Origin: Leptasterias polaris
Lineage: Eukaryota > Echinodermata > Asteroidea > Forcipulatida > Asteriidae
DNA: 64,000 bases
Direction: 5' to 3'
Assembly (NCBI GenBank): GCA_037783415.1
Contig: JAZGTN010000089.1
Coordinates: forward strand, 1,488,001 to 1,552,000
Every line of letters begins with the position of its first letter. The stretch's first letter is position 1. The notes under the pieces were generated by a model. It worked only from the letters and a program-made list of their open reading frames with translations, was not told where the DNA came from and did not search any database. Below are positions 33,730-45,978 of the stretch, piece by piece. The translations under genes and the position numbers were made by a program.

Positions 33730-33830
33730 TCCCCAGTGGCGCAATTGGTTAGCGCGCGGTACTTCTGTAACAGTGCACTGAGGCTGTTCGAGGCATGCCG
33801 CGGTTGTGAGTTCGAGCCTCACCTGGGGAA
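33730..33830 (+). tRNA. tRNA with anticodon UCU on the Ile body, unit 42 plus
   Basis: Identical in the loop to unit 40 plus (CTTCTG, anticodon TCT, A44 to C), its 1,342-bp dimer partner. Confidence 0.8.
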
Positions 33831-34025
33831 ACTACTTTTTAAACCAATTTTTCTCAAACCTTCCTCAATTTCATGAAGTATGGAATGGAAATAAATGTGA
33901 GTTTAAATTGATTAAAAAATGCCTTTGATCACCAAAGACTGATCACACTCTTGCATTGTGCACTTCTTCGTTTATCTTTAATAAAAAGGGAATTATACAT
34001 GAATTGAATTTAAACAAAACATTGT

Positions 34026-34125
34026 TTCCCCAGGTGAGGCTCGAACTCACAACCTCGGCATGCCTCGAACAGCCTCAGTGCACTGTTTATAAGTACCGCG
34101 CGCTAACCAATTGCGCCACTGGGGA
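34026..34125 (-). tRNA. tRNA-Ile(UAU), unit 43 minus
   Basis: Consensus. Confidence 0.93.
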
Positions 34126-34408
34126 ACTCTGTACAGTTTCTCCAAATGGCAAATCCCAACTGTAAAAACAACACTTGGGGAAACAAAAACATCAGTTGTG
34201 TTATCCAAAGAAATCAACCATAGGAGTTTACCGAATATCTCCGTAAATACCGCGGCCGCCATACAATTGAATGACATTAAAGATCCTATTGTCGAAGAAA
34301 TGGAGGAACAAATGTCATTTGGTACCACAGCAAAAGCAACGTAATGTTTCCCCGGCCAAGTGTTGTTTTCACGGTTGGAAATTGCCATTTAGAGAAACTG
34401 AAAAGAGT

Positions 34409-34509
34409 TCCCCAGTGGCCCAATTGGTTAGCGCGCGGTACTTATATAACAGTGCACTGAGGCTGTTCGAGGCATGCCGAGGTTGTGAGTTCGAGCCTCA
34501 CCTGGGGAA
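34409..34509 (+). tRNA. tRNA-Ile(UAU), unit 43 plus, variant
   Basis: G12 is C, which breaks the D stem and alters the A box (TGGCCCAATTGG). The intron is 27 nt. The 5' flank is of the old type, as at 2534 and 4081. Confidence 0.7.
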
Positions 34510-34700
34510 ACTACTTTTTAAACCAATTTTTCTCAAACCTTCCTCAATTTCATGAAGTATGGAAATAAATGTGTGTTTAAATTGATAAAAAAAATGCCTT
34601 TGATCACCAAAGATTGATCACACTCTTGCATTGTGCACTTCTTCGTTGATCTTTAATCAAAAGGGAATTATACCTGAATTGAATTTAAACAAAACATTGT

Positions 34701-34800
34701 TTCCCCAGGTGAGGCTCGAACTCACAACCTCGGCATGCCTCGAACAGCCTCAGTGCACTGTTTATAAGTACCGCGCGCTAACCAATTGCGCCACTGGGGA
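34701..34800 (-). tRNA. tRNA-Ile(UAU), unit 44 minus
   Basis: Consensus. Confidence 0.93.
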
Positions 34801-35077
34801 ACTCTGTACAGTTTCTCCAAATGGCAAATCCCAACCGTAAAAACAACACTTGGGGAAACAAAAACATCAGTTGTGTTATCCAAAGAAATCAACCATAGGA
34901 GTTTACCGAATATCTCCGTAAATACCGCGGCCGCCATACAATTGAATTTCATTAAAGATCCTATAGTCGAAAAAATGGAGGTACAAATGGCATTTGGTAC
35001 CACAGCTACAGCAACGTAATGTTCCGCAAGTGTTGTTTTTACGGTTGGAAATTGCCTTTCAGCCTACCGAACAGAGT

Positions 35078-35178
35078 TCCCCAGTGGCGCAATTGGTTAG
35101 CGCGGGGTACTTATATAACAGTGCACTGAGGCTGTTCGAGGCATGCCGAGGTTGTGAGTTCGAGCCTCACTTGGGGAA
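35078..35178 (+). tRNA. tRNA-Ile(UAU), unit 44 plus, G27 variant
   Basis: G27, U66; 27-nt intron. Confidence 0.7.
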
Positions 35179-35367
35179 ACTACTTTTTAAACTAATTTTT
35201 CTCAAACCTTCCTCAATTCATGAAGTATGGAAATAAATGTGAGTTTAAATTGATAAAAAAATGCCTTTGATCACCAAAGATTGATCACACTCTTGCATTG
35301 TGCACTTCTTCGTTGATCTTTAATCAAAAGGGAATTATACCTGAATTGAATTTAAACAAAACATTGT

Positions 35368-35467
35368 TTCCCCAGGTGAGGCTCGAACTCACAACCTCGG
35401 CATGCCTCGAACAGCCTCAGTGCACTGTTTATAAGTACCGCGCGCTAACCAATTGCGCCACTGGGGA
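35368..35467 (-). tRNA. tRNA-Ile(UAU), unit 45 minus
   Basis: Consensus. Confidence 0.93.
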
Positions 35468-35744
35468 ACTCTGTACAGTTTCTCCAAATGGCAAATCCCA
35501 ACCGTAAAAACAACACTTGGGGAAACAAAAACATCAGTTGTGTTATCCAAAGAAATCAACCATAGGAGTTTACCGAATATCTCCGTAAATACCGCGGCCG
35601 CCATACAATTGAATTTCATTAAAGATCCTATAGTCGAAAAAATGGAGGAACAAATGGCATTTGGTACCACAGCTACAGCAACGTAATGTTCCGCAAGTGT
35701 TGTTTTTACGGTTGGAAATTGCCTTTCAGCCTACAGAACAGAGT

Positions 35745-35844
35745 TCCCCAGTGGCGCAATTGGTTAGCGCGCGGTACTTATAAACAGTGCACTGAGGCTG
35801 TTCGAGGCATGCCGCGGTTGTGAGTTCGAGCCTCACCTGGGGAA
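35745..35844 (+). tRNA. tRNA-Ile(UAU), unit 45 plus
   Basis: A44 is C; otherwise consensus. Confidence 0.9.
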
Positions 35845-36032
35845 ACTACTTTTTAAACCAATTTTTCTCAAACCTTCTTCAATTTCATGAAGTATGGAAA
35901 TAAATGTGTTTAAATTGATAAAAAAATGCCTTTGATCACCAAAGATTGATCACACTCTTGCATTGTGCACTTCTTCGTTGATCTTTAATCAAAAGGGAAT
36001 TATACCTGAATTGAATTTAAACAAAACATTGT

Positions 36033-36132
36033 TTCCCCAGGTGAGGCTCGAACTCACAACCTCGGCATGCCTCGAACAGCCTCAGTGCACTGTTTATAAG
36101 TACCGCGCGCTAACCAATTGCGCCACTGGGGA
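36033..36132 (-). tRNA. tRNA-Ile(UAU), unit 46 minus
   Basis: Consensus; CTGATAG flank. Confidence 0.93.
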
Positions 36133-36408
36133 ACTCTGATAGTTTCTCCAAATGGCAAATCCCAACCGTAAAAACAACACTTGGGGAAACAAAAACATCA
36201 GTTGTGTTATCCAAAGAAATCAACCATTATAGGAGTTTACCGAATATCTCCGTAAATACCGCGGCCGCCATACAATTGAATGACATTAAAGATCCTATTG
36301 TCGAAAAAATGGAGGAACAAATGGCATTTGGTACCACAGCTACAGCAACGTAATGTTCCGCAAGTGTTGTTTTTACGGTTGTAAATTGCCTTTCAGCCTA
36401 TTAAGAGT

Positions 36409-36508
36409 TCCCCAGTGGCGCAATTGGTTAGCGCGCGGTACTTATAAACAGTGCACTGAGGCTGTACGAGGCATGCCGAGGTTGTGAGTTCGAGCCTCAC
36501 CTGGGGAA
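36409..36508 (+). tRNA. tRNA-Ile(UAU), unit 46 plus, last core copy
   Basis: Mature consensus; intron carries GCTGTACG as in the old-type copies at 2534 and 4081. It leads into the long linker L3. Confidence 0.92.
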
Positions 36509-37781
36509 AGTACCTTTTAGACAAATTTTTCTTAAAACCTTCCTCTATTCATGAAGAATGGAAATAAATGTGAGTTTGAATTGAAAAAAAAGTTGATCAT
36601 CTAAGATTGATCACACTCTTGCAGCGTGCACTTCTTCGTTGATCTTTAATTTAAAGCGAATTATACCTGAATTGTATAATTAAGTTAAAATTGCCTTTTC
36701 TGAAGACCATCAGCAATATTATAGGTGAAACGTTGACGATGTTAGGAAGAAACGAAATTAACTGCCACAGGTGAAGCTCGATCTTAGTACAACCTTGTCT
36801 AGAATAATCGCAAGACACCCTTTCTAAAGTACCATGCGTTAAGGGAGTTCCCCACTGGGGAAGATGTATACTTGACCCTCTTCAATTATTATTTCAGAAA
36901 CTACAACATCAATCTGGAAGGAGTCCATCAGTGTCTTCAAAGTGAAAGGGGTCGCTTCGTGACGGGGCATGGGGGCAAGATGGAATCACCTGAAGGGACA
37001 GGTAAGAGTCCAAGACACTGCGATCTCATCATTTGTCATCCTTAAAGTGACTAAAGATAAAACTGCAGATCATAGGTCGGATAAAAATAAAATTGCCCGT
37101 AATGGAGCCTTTGGAGAGTAAATTCGCGAAGAACACGTAATTTCCCCCTTTGGACCATGAACAGGCAAATCGATTAGGGCCTAATTCCAAAGCTTTTACT
37201 TTTAGCAGAAAATTTCCTGCTTGGCACAACAAATCTCGCTTAGCAGAAATCGGTTACATATGACACCATCATTTTTATGAAGAACGAGTCACTCTTGCAG
37301 TCCTTAATTTTCTTCTTGTACAGAACAACCCCCCTTAAAATCCTCCAAAGGGTTCCTGAGATTCTCAGAACACAATGAATACACATCAGGAGGGAGGGGG
37401 AGCACCATGCCACACGGACCACCAAGTGAATCCGATCGTGCAATCCGGTTTGAGTCAGATTGTCTTATGGGCTTAAGTTCCTTCGGCAACAATAAGATTT
37501 GTTTACAAATTTCACTCTTAATTATTATTATTATTATGAAGCTTGATCCGGGAAGAGCAAAGAGCTCTTCTCAATAATATAACGGTTGCAGTTTGTCTGC
37601 GTATTTCTTTTTTAAAAAAGGACTGTAATTACGTGCAAAATGACTGGTGTCCTAGTTTTACATTCTTCTGCCAACTGTTTTGGGTCTATCGATAGCTTCG
37701 AGCAGACCAGCTCCTGTATTAGTTAATATTGATCAAATAGGCCTACATTGGTAATTTTAGAACCTTTAAGCAAAAAGTTGT
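36509..37781. repeat. Long linker module L3 of the old tRNA repeat unit
   Basis: This 1,273-bp linker is homologous to L1 and L2 on the other side of the core array and has the same orientation. It contains the fossil tRNA 36764-36861, an exon-like segment at 36895-36998 and a short TTA run near 37520. Its presence on both flanks shows that the core array lies inside an older tandem series of long units. Confidence 0.8.
36764..36861 (-). pseudogene. Decayed tRNA-Ile(UAU) fossil in L3
   Basis: Same fossil as in L1 and L2, with a 3-bp insertion (TTAGTAC) in the T-arm remnant. Confidence 0.65.
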
Positions 37782-37884
37782 TTTCCCAGGTGAGGCTCGA
37801 ACTCACAACCTCGGCATGCCTCGAACAGCCTCAGTGCACTGTTTAATATAAGTACCGCGCGCTAACCAATTGCACCACTGGGGA
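37782..37884 (-). tRNA. tRNA-Ile(UAU), right-flank copy with 29-nt intron
   Basis: Anticodon TAT and both boxes are present. Differences: C11 is U (wobble with G24), the 3' acceptor strand is CTGGGAA (C2-A71 mismatch), and the intron is 3 nt longer (TTAAAC after CTTATA). Confidence 0.8.
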
Positions 37885-38170
37885 TCTTGGCTTTTAGTGT
37901 TTTGAACACTCTCAAAGTGCACCAAAATCCTGTCTTCCTCTTTCTCAACAGTGGGGGGGGGGGGGGGGGGGGCACACATACAATTTGCCTTATAACTGAA
38001 GATGAAAGATCTAACGAGCTCTGGATACCTTAAAAGGTATTTCTTGACTGTCTGTTATGACCCCTTTCGGAAGAAGTATCCTGTATTTTTGTTTAAATTC
38101 AAACTCACATTTATTTCCATACTTCATGAAATTGAGGAAGGTTTTTAGAAAAATTAGTCTAAAAGGTATT
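37885..38170. repeat. Right-flank module with poly-G, and inverted tRNA 3' flank
   Basis: The first ~200 bp (CTCTCAAAGTGCACC, a run of about 20 G at 37952-37972, GATCTAACGAGCTCTGG) recurs at 38271-38470. From about 38091 to 38170 the sequence is the reverse complement of the 3' flank of plus-strand array copies (AAATAAATGTGAGTTT and CTTCATGAAATTGAGG on opposite strands). The next tRNA is therefore a plus-arm copy in inverted orientation. Confidence 0.75.
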
Positions 38171-38270
38171 TTCCCCAGGTGAGGCTCGAACTCACAACCT
38201 CGGCATGCCTCGAACAGCCTCAGTGCACTGCTTATAAGTACCGCGCGCTAACCAATTGCGCCACTGGGGA
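38171..38270 (-). tRNA. tRNA-Ile(UAU), plus-arm copy in inverted orientation
   Basis: Mature sequence as consensus; intron starts AAGCAG. Its 3' flank is that of the plus arm, now read on the minus strand. Confidence 0.92.
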
Positions 38271-38525
38271 ACTTGGCTTTTGGTGTTTATAGAACTCTCT
38301 CAAAGTGCACCAAAATCCTGTCTTCCTCTTTCTCAACAGTGGGGGGGGGGGGGGGGGGGCACACATACAATTTGCCAAACTGAAGATGGAAGATCTAACG
38401 AGCTCTGGATACCTTAAAAGGTATTTCTTGACTAACTGTTATGACCCCTTTTAGAAGAAGCAATCTGTTTTTTAAAAGAAACAAAACGTGGTTCTCCCCA
38501 TGTGTGGGCAGAATATAAACCGCGT
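38271..38525. repeat. Second poly-G module
   Basis: Near-duplicate of the 37885-38090 segment, with a run of about 19 G at 38341-38359. The offset between the two modules is about 387 bp. Confidence 0.75.
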
Positions 38526-38625
38526 TTCCCGAGGTGAGGTGCGAACTCACAACTCGGCATGTCTTGAACAGCCTCGGTGCACTGTTTAGAAGTACCGCCT
38601 GGTAATCGATTGCGCCACTTGGGAA
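38526..38625 (-). pseudogene. Degenerate tRNA-Ile-like copy at the right edge
   Basis: The copy is recognisable end to end, but the acceptor stem, D stem (TGGTAATCGA on the plus strand) and anticodon loop (TTCTAA) are altered, and one base of the variable region is missing. It marks the right limit of the tRNA cluster. Confidence 0.75.
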
Positions 38626-38696
38626 AATGTCACCATGAAACTTCGGAACTTCTTTGGCTAATTAAAGAAGAAAAAAGAAAACCTTTATATTGTTGA

Positions 38697-38944
38697 GAGG
38701 TTCCTTAGTGCTCGATGCTTTGGGATATTTAAGCCCCATGTGAGGCTCCAAAGGGCGCGATGCTTGGTCTTATTTGGGCCATGTGCTTGGTGCGTGGTCT
38801 TATTTCAGGCCCTTTGGAGGTTCCCCAGTGCTCGATACTTGGTCTTTTGAGGCCCTTGTAAAAGAGTTCTCAGTGCTCGATGCTTGATTTTATTTGAGGC
38901 CCTGGTGAGGTTCCCCAGTGCTCGATGCTTGGTCTTATTTGATG
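38697..38944. repeat. Minisatellite next to the exon 3 splice donor
   Basis: About five imperfect copies of a 40-60 bp unit with the core GGTTCCCCAGTGCTCGATGC, then TTGGTCTTATTTGAGGCCC. The last copy ends about 7 bp from the donor site of the carboxypeptidase exon 3, so the intron begins almost directly with the repeat. Confidence 0.8.
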
Positions 38945-38958
38945 CCCGGTCAACCTAC

Positions 38959-39108
38959 CTCTTTACTCTCCTGTATTGCCCGTAGGAGGTGATTGTTTGG
39001 CCCGCCTGTTTGCTCATGCTCGTACATGATTCCACTTAGGTCTGGGAAATCGCGGTTGAGATCCACATTGTTGGCGTTGCCACGACCGTATCCAGATGGT
39101 ACGCGTCC
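38959..39108 (-). CDS. Carboxypeptidase E-like, coding exon 3 (partial gene)
   Basis: This 150-nt exon codes for residues 159-208. It starts after an acceptor TACTACAG (minus strand), in phase 0, and ends in AAAGAG before the donor GTAGGTTG. It carries the motif DLNRDFPDL (residues 174-182). Asn176 and Arg177 correspond to the Asn-Arg pair that binds the substrate carboxylate in M14 metallocarboxypeptidases. The stretch GGPNNHLL fits the carboxypeptidase E branch better than M, N or Z. The next exon should hold the SANLHGG-type motif with the third zinc ligand; I did not find it to the left on the minus strand, so the gene is cut by the window edge or broken. Confidence 0.9.
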
Positions 39109-42693
<3,585 letters not shown>

Positions 42694-42860
42694 ATTGGTG
42701 CTTGATACGTGGCATGGTGTACCCCCTCTATTGTGTCTTCATTGTGTGCTTGGAATGTCAGGAATTCTTTAGAGGATTTAGGGGTGGGGTACTTCTGCAC
42801 AAGAGGAAAAGTGTGTGTTAAAGAATGGGAACATTGGGGGGTACCCTCTGCCCCTATAGG
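42694..42860. repeat. Dispersed repeat, copy 1
   Basis: Starts TTGGTGCTTGATACGTGGCA, contains GTCTTCATTGTGTGCTTGG and ends near ACCCTCTGCCCC. It aligns along its length with 45817-45978 in the same orientation. I do not recognise the family. Confidence 0.7.
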
Positions 42861-43498
42861 GCATGGTATATCATAACAAAAGCTACCTCACTGAGTTACC
42901 ATTGAGTATATAACAGGTTACCAGGGAACACCACATGCACCATGTGTGGGTTGCGACCCATTTCATTTAGAGTTGCCTATTTAGCTAAGCAGACAATGGG
43001 GCTAAGCAAAAAACAGCAGGAAACCAGTCACAAACAGAACATGTAACATGGTATTTTGGCTGGTAATCTTATTCCGGTAAGCATAATTTTGTTTAGTAGA
43101 TGTTTGTGCTTAAGCAGCTCTATGACATTGGGCTCAGGTCTAACGGAAATTTCTGTCTGCGGAAGGAAACAAATCACTTTCCCGCTGAACTTCGCTCAGT
43201 ACATTCTTTGAAAAAAATCCTTCAACCCTGATTCGGCCCATTCATCAAGATGAATGCTAAACGGTAGCCTAATGTTGCAGGTATGCGATTTATTTACACC
43301 AACTCTTTGATATTGACTCTTGTTTAGTTGCCAACTGTTCATGGTGCCATATCTCCTTCATTTTACACCAGCAAATATTTAATGTAATTTTTCCATCTTA
43401 ATGGCATTCCTTCAATAACAAGTTGCCAATGCATATTATAACATATGACTCACATATCCGGAACCTGATCACCGGATTTATTATTCTGATTATTTTAT

Positions 43499-43513
43499 CC
43501 CCCCCCCCCCCCC
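43499..43513. repeat. Poly-C run
   Basis: A run of 15 C in intron 1. On the minus strand this is a G run of the kind that can form quadruplexes. Confidence 0.9.
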
Positions 43514-43799
43514 GAATCTTATTCATTACGTCTACCTTTCCGGCCCGACAACGTTGCACCTGAAGGTAGAAAAATATTTGGTTGTAGTTTATTTTACAGA
43601 TTGAGTTACAGCTATTACTGAAGTGACAGTTTTATTTAAATGTTCCTTCTCATCCTGATTTATTTCAAAATATAGGCCTAGACGTGTGTTTCAGGCCTGG
43701 AGTTACACGGAGGCCACAGATGCCATGACATATGTCTTCCGTTCTTGGCCTTGGTGTCCCTTTGAAACTTTTCCATATACTTAAAGATTGTCTAACTGC

Positions 43800-43982
43800 G
43801 CAGGTTTTTAGTCCCTACCTGATTGGGCAGGTTTTCAGTCCCTATACCTAATTGGGCAGGTTTTCAGTCCCTGGGCTGGTTTTCAGTCTCTACCTGATTG
43901 GGCAGGTTTTCAGTCCCTATACCTATTGGGCTGGTTTTCAGTCTCTACCTAATTGGGCAGGTTTTCAGTCCCTACCTGATTG
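43800..43982. repeat. Minisatellite, about 27-bp unit, seven copies
   Basis: Repeated unit of the form GCAGGTTTTCAGTCCCTACC followed by TGATTGG. Variants alternate between GCAGG...CCCTA and GCTGG...TCTCTA, which suggests a two-unit higher-order pattern. One unit is shortened to 19 bp. Confidence 0.9.
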
Positions 43983-44659
43983 CGTGCGTTTTCCTCGTTA
44001 GGAATTTTCCTGAGCTCCCACATCTAAAACTGATGACATTTCTTCATCAGTCCTCTCTTCACAGGTATCTTCATGGTCTACGGGTCACAGTGCAAAGCAC
44101 TTTTCAAGATCCTGTGGTTTTATTTAACACCAGAAATATTTAATAAATACTAATAAATAAACATTTTTTCTGCTTAACAACTTGATTGGATTGGGACTTA
44201 TTGGGAAATGTTCTTTCATATCGCCAGATGTTATCATGAACATCGTCATTTTAATGATCCAAGGCGCCACTGGAACCCTAAGGTGCGTCATGCTGCATGC
44301 CTGCCACTGCCAACGTACTAAACGTCTTCCTAATCCAAAGATATCCCTGGCCGGACTTAATCATTTTGATATAGATTCCAAAAATTCTTCGCAACAGAAA
44401 TGTTTTCCAACCACAATATTTTGTGGTTAACATTCCCTGGAGTTTGTAACTTTTGAGCCCCAATCTAATTGGATGTGACGGCGATGTGGTAAGCGGTCAC
44501 TACATTCGCCCCCTGTGTGTTAAAACGATCTTACGACAGTCAAAAACAATCAAGGCACGTATTCATGACGACAACAACAGGTACAATGCCTCAATGGTAA
44601 TTAAACAATCAACGAAATTCGCCACAGACAAAAAAAATGAGGTGAACAAAGAAAAATTG

Positions 44660-44725
44660 ACAAGAATGGGATTCGAACCTGTGACTTCCGGATTTAAGTG
44701 TCGGCACTAAGCTATACTACTAGTC
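44660..44725 (-). pseudogene. tRNA-like fragment, probably a SINE head
   Basis: On the minus strand it has GGTTCGAATCCC (a good B box) preceded by TCCGGAAGTCAC and by an A-box-like TATAGCTTAGTG. The acceptor ends do not pair well. I read it as a decayed tRNA or the head of an old SINE. Confidence 0.5.
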
Positions 44726-45234
44726 CTAATGTTGGCGGCCTCCATTTATCTTGTCAAAAGTGTTGAAAAAGAATTGTCAAACAGTTTTTAACTTTCTAAA
44801 TCGAAAAATATAAACAAAAAGTCGAAGTTATTTAGGCCCATCGCTGCGAAAGTCTAGTCTTCCGTACCTTACACAACAACGAGTTGTCGCAAGTTTTCAT
44901 TTTTATTCGTAAACAGAAAAACAAATATGATTTTCAAGCAAAAAATGTTTTCTGCCAGAGACTCAGTATGGAACATGTGATCAAATCCGCAAGGTCAAGC
45001 TTTGGGTATAATAAACTGTTGACATACACGGATTCTTGAAATCTACTGGGGTTTGGTTAGTTACAGTCAGCTGGCTGCAGTCCGAATAGAGAAAAATTAT
45101 ACTTAAAAAAAAAAACATTCTTAAGACAAAACAAGACGGGAAAAAAATCATTGTCACGGGAGGTCTCGTATAATTTTAGTTATCGGCTTATAAATCACAA
45201 AATAAATGAATGACTGTGGTTAGAGTTAATAGAT

Positions 45235-45386
45235 CGATCCATTAAGCCCCGCCTCCTTACGAGTTGACCAATCACAGCCGCGAAACCCGATCACCGTTAG
45301 TGCAAAGATCACCAAACGGCTCAAATGGTGATCAGATTTCGCGGTTGTGATTGGTCAATGAGAAATGGGCGTGGCTTAATGGATCG
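45235..45386. mobile_element. Foldback MITE, 152 bp
   Basis: Two arms of about 60 bp are reverse complements (outer ends CGATCCATTAAGCC and GGCTTAATGGATCG; inner part GACCAATCACAGCCGCGAAA and its near complement). The loop is about 31 bp. No open reading frame of note. Typical of a non-autonomous foldback element. Confidence 0.85.
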
Positions 45387-45816
45387 GTGTATTGACTTGA
45401 ATTCGAGATTTCTAAATGTGATTTGCGTGTTCTGCCTCAAACACTGGATAAAGAAGGTCACAAAGGCGGGCAGTTTGCGGCAACCGGGAGGAGTCGTATT
45501 CTAAGACATAATTTGAAGTACCCAGGGATCTGGAATACCTCCATCGAATCTAGAGTTCTCTACCGCATAGTCTTATCACAGTTGGACACATTTCCATGCA
45601 CGCTTCTTATCAAAATAATGTCCCAATCAATGCGGTTTATCTTTTCCAAGTCCATGAAATCATATTTTATTCAATAATCATTAGCCTGAAGGCCATGGAT
45701 CGTGTATTGGCGAATGTTGTGCTGAGTCATGAAGCATGAATGACCATGGATGTTTCAAGAGAAAGTACAGCAAAGTTGAAACTAACTGAATAGTCATAAT
45801 TTTCTCAAGTTTTCAT

Positions 45817-45978
45817 TTGGTACTTGATATGTGGCATGTATCCCCCTCCTATGTCTTCATTGTGTTCTGGGAATCTCAGGATGATTTTGAGGGGGAAACT
45901 TTGTACAAAAGCAAAATAACGTGAGGGGGAAATCATACAGCTGTGGGGACGTTGGGGGAAGGGGGACACCCTCTATAC
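45817..45978. repeat. Dispersed repeat, copy 2
   Basis: Second copy of the repeat at 42694-42860, diverged by substitutions and small indels, with GTCTTCATTGTGTTCTGGG and ACCCTCTA shared. Confidence 0.7.

Larger units (their letters stand above)
5988..36508. repeat. Core tRNA-Ile(UAU) array: 46 tandem inverted-pair units of about 667 bp
   Basis: Each unit reads: minus-strand tRNA, 277-bp spacer, plus-strand tRNA, about 190-bp linker. The consensus tRNA is 100 nt: 7-bp acceptor stem TCCCCAG/CTGGGGA, D stem GCGC/GCGC, anticodon stem CGGTA/TGCCG, loop CTTATA then a 26-nt intron then A, T stem GTGAG/CTCAC, discriminator A. The A box TGGCGCAATTGG and B box GTTCGAGCC match the Pol III consensus. 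A TTTTT run follows each plus copy by about 7 nt, and a TTTT run follows each minus copy by about 9 nt. The position of the intron and the anticodon match animal tRNA-Ile(UAU). The tRNA plus about 62 bp of 5' flank is an inverted repeat across the spacer. One overlapping SacII/NotI site (CCGCGGCCGC) sits in nearly every spacer. Spacing is very regular: 45 periods from 5988 to 36033 average 667.7 bp. Confidence 0.95.
30675..36508. repeat. Array block V: six-unit repeat of 4,026 bp with a nested dimer
   Basis: The unit series beginning at 30675, 31342 and 32009 recurs at 34701, 35368 and 36033 (offset 4,024-4,026 bp). Inside it, units 32009/32684 recur as 33351/34026 at 1,342 bp. Units 32009, 33351 and 36033 carry CTGATAG next to the minus tRNA and a CCATTAT insertion in the spacer. 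Unit 34026 has an old-type 5' flank on its plus tRNA, similar to the copies at 2534 and 4081. Confidence 0.75.

Noticed and set aside
5406..35670. Open frames of 69, 77, 93 and 96 codons that recur in every unit on both strands
   Set aside because: They run across tRNA genes and the spacer, differ in start and end with single indels, and are preserved only because the repeat units are nearly identical. No known domain.
5988..36508. CRISPR-like array
   Set aside because: The repeat is 667 bp with no unique spacers, and the elements are tRNA genes of animal type.
5988..36508. tRNA-derived SINE amplification
   Set aside because: The copies are tandem, head-to-head pairs at a fixed period, without SINE body, tail or target duplications.
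38627..38660. Possible carboxypeptidase exon 4 (minus-strand KFHGD resembling NLHGG)
   Set aside because: Neighbouring residues do not fit the family and no splice acceptor is in place.
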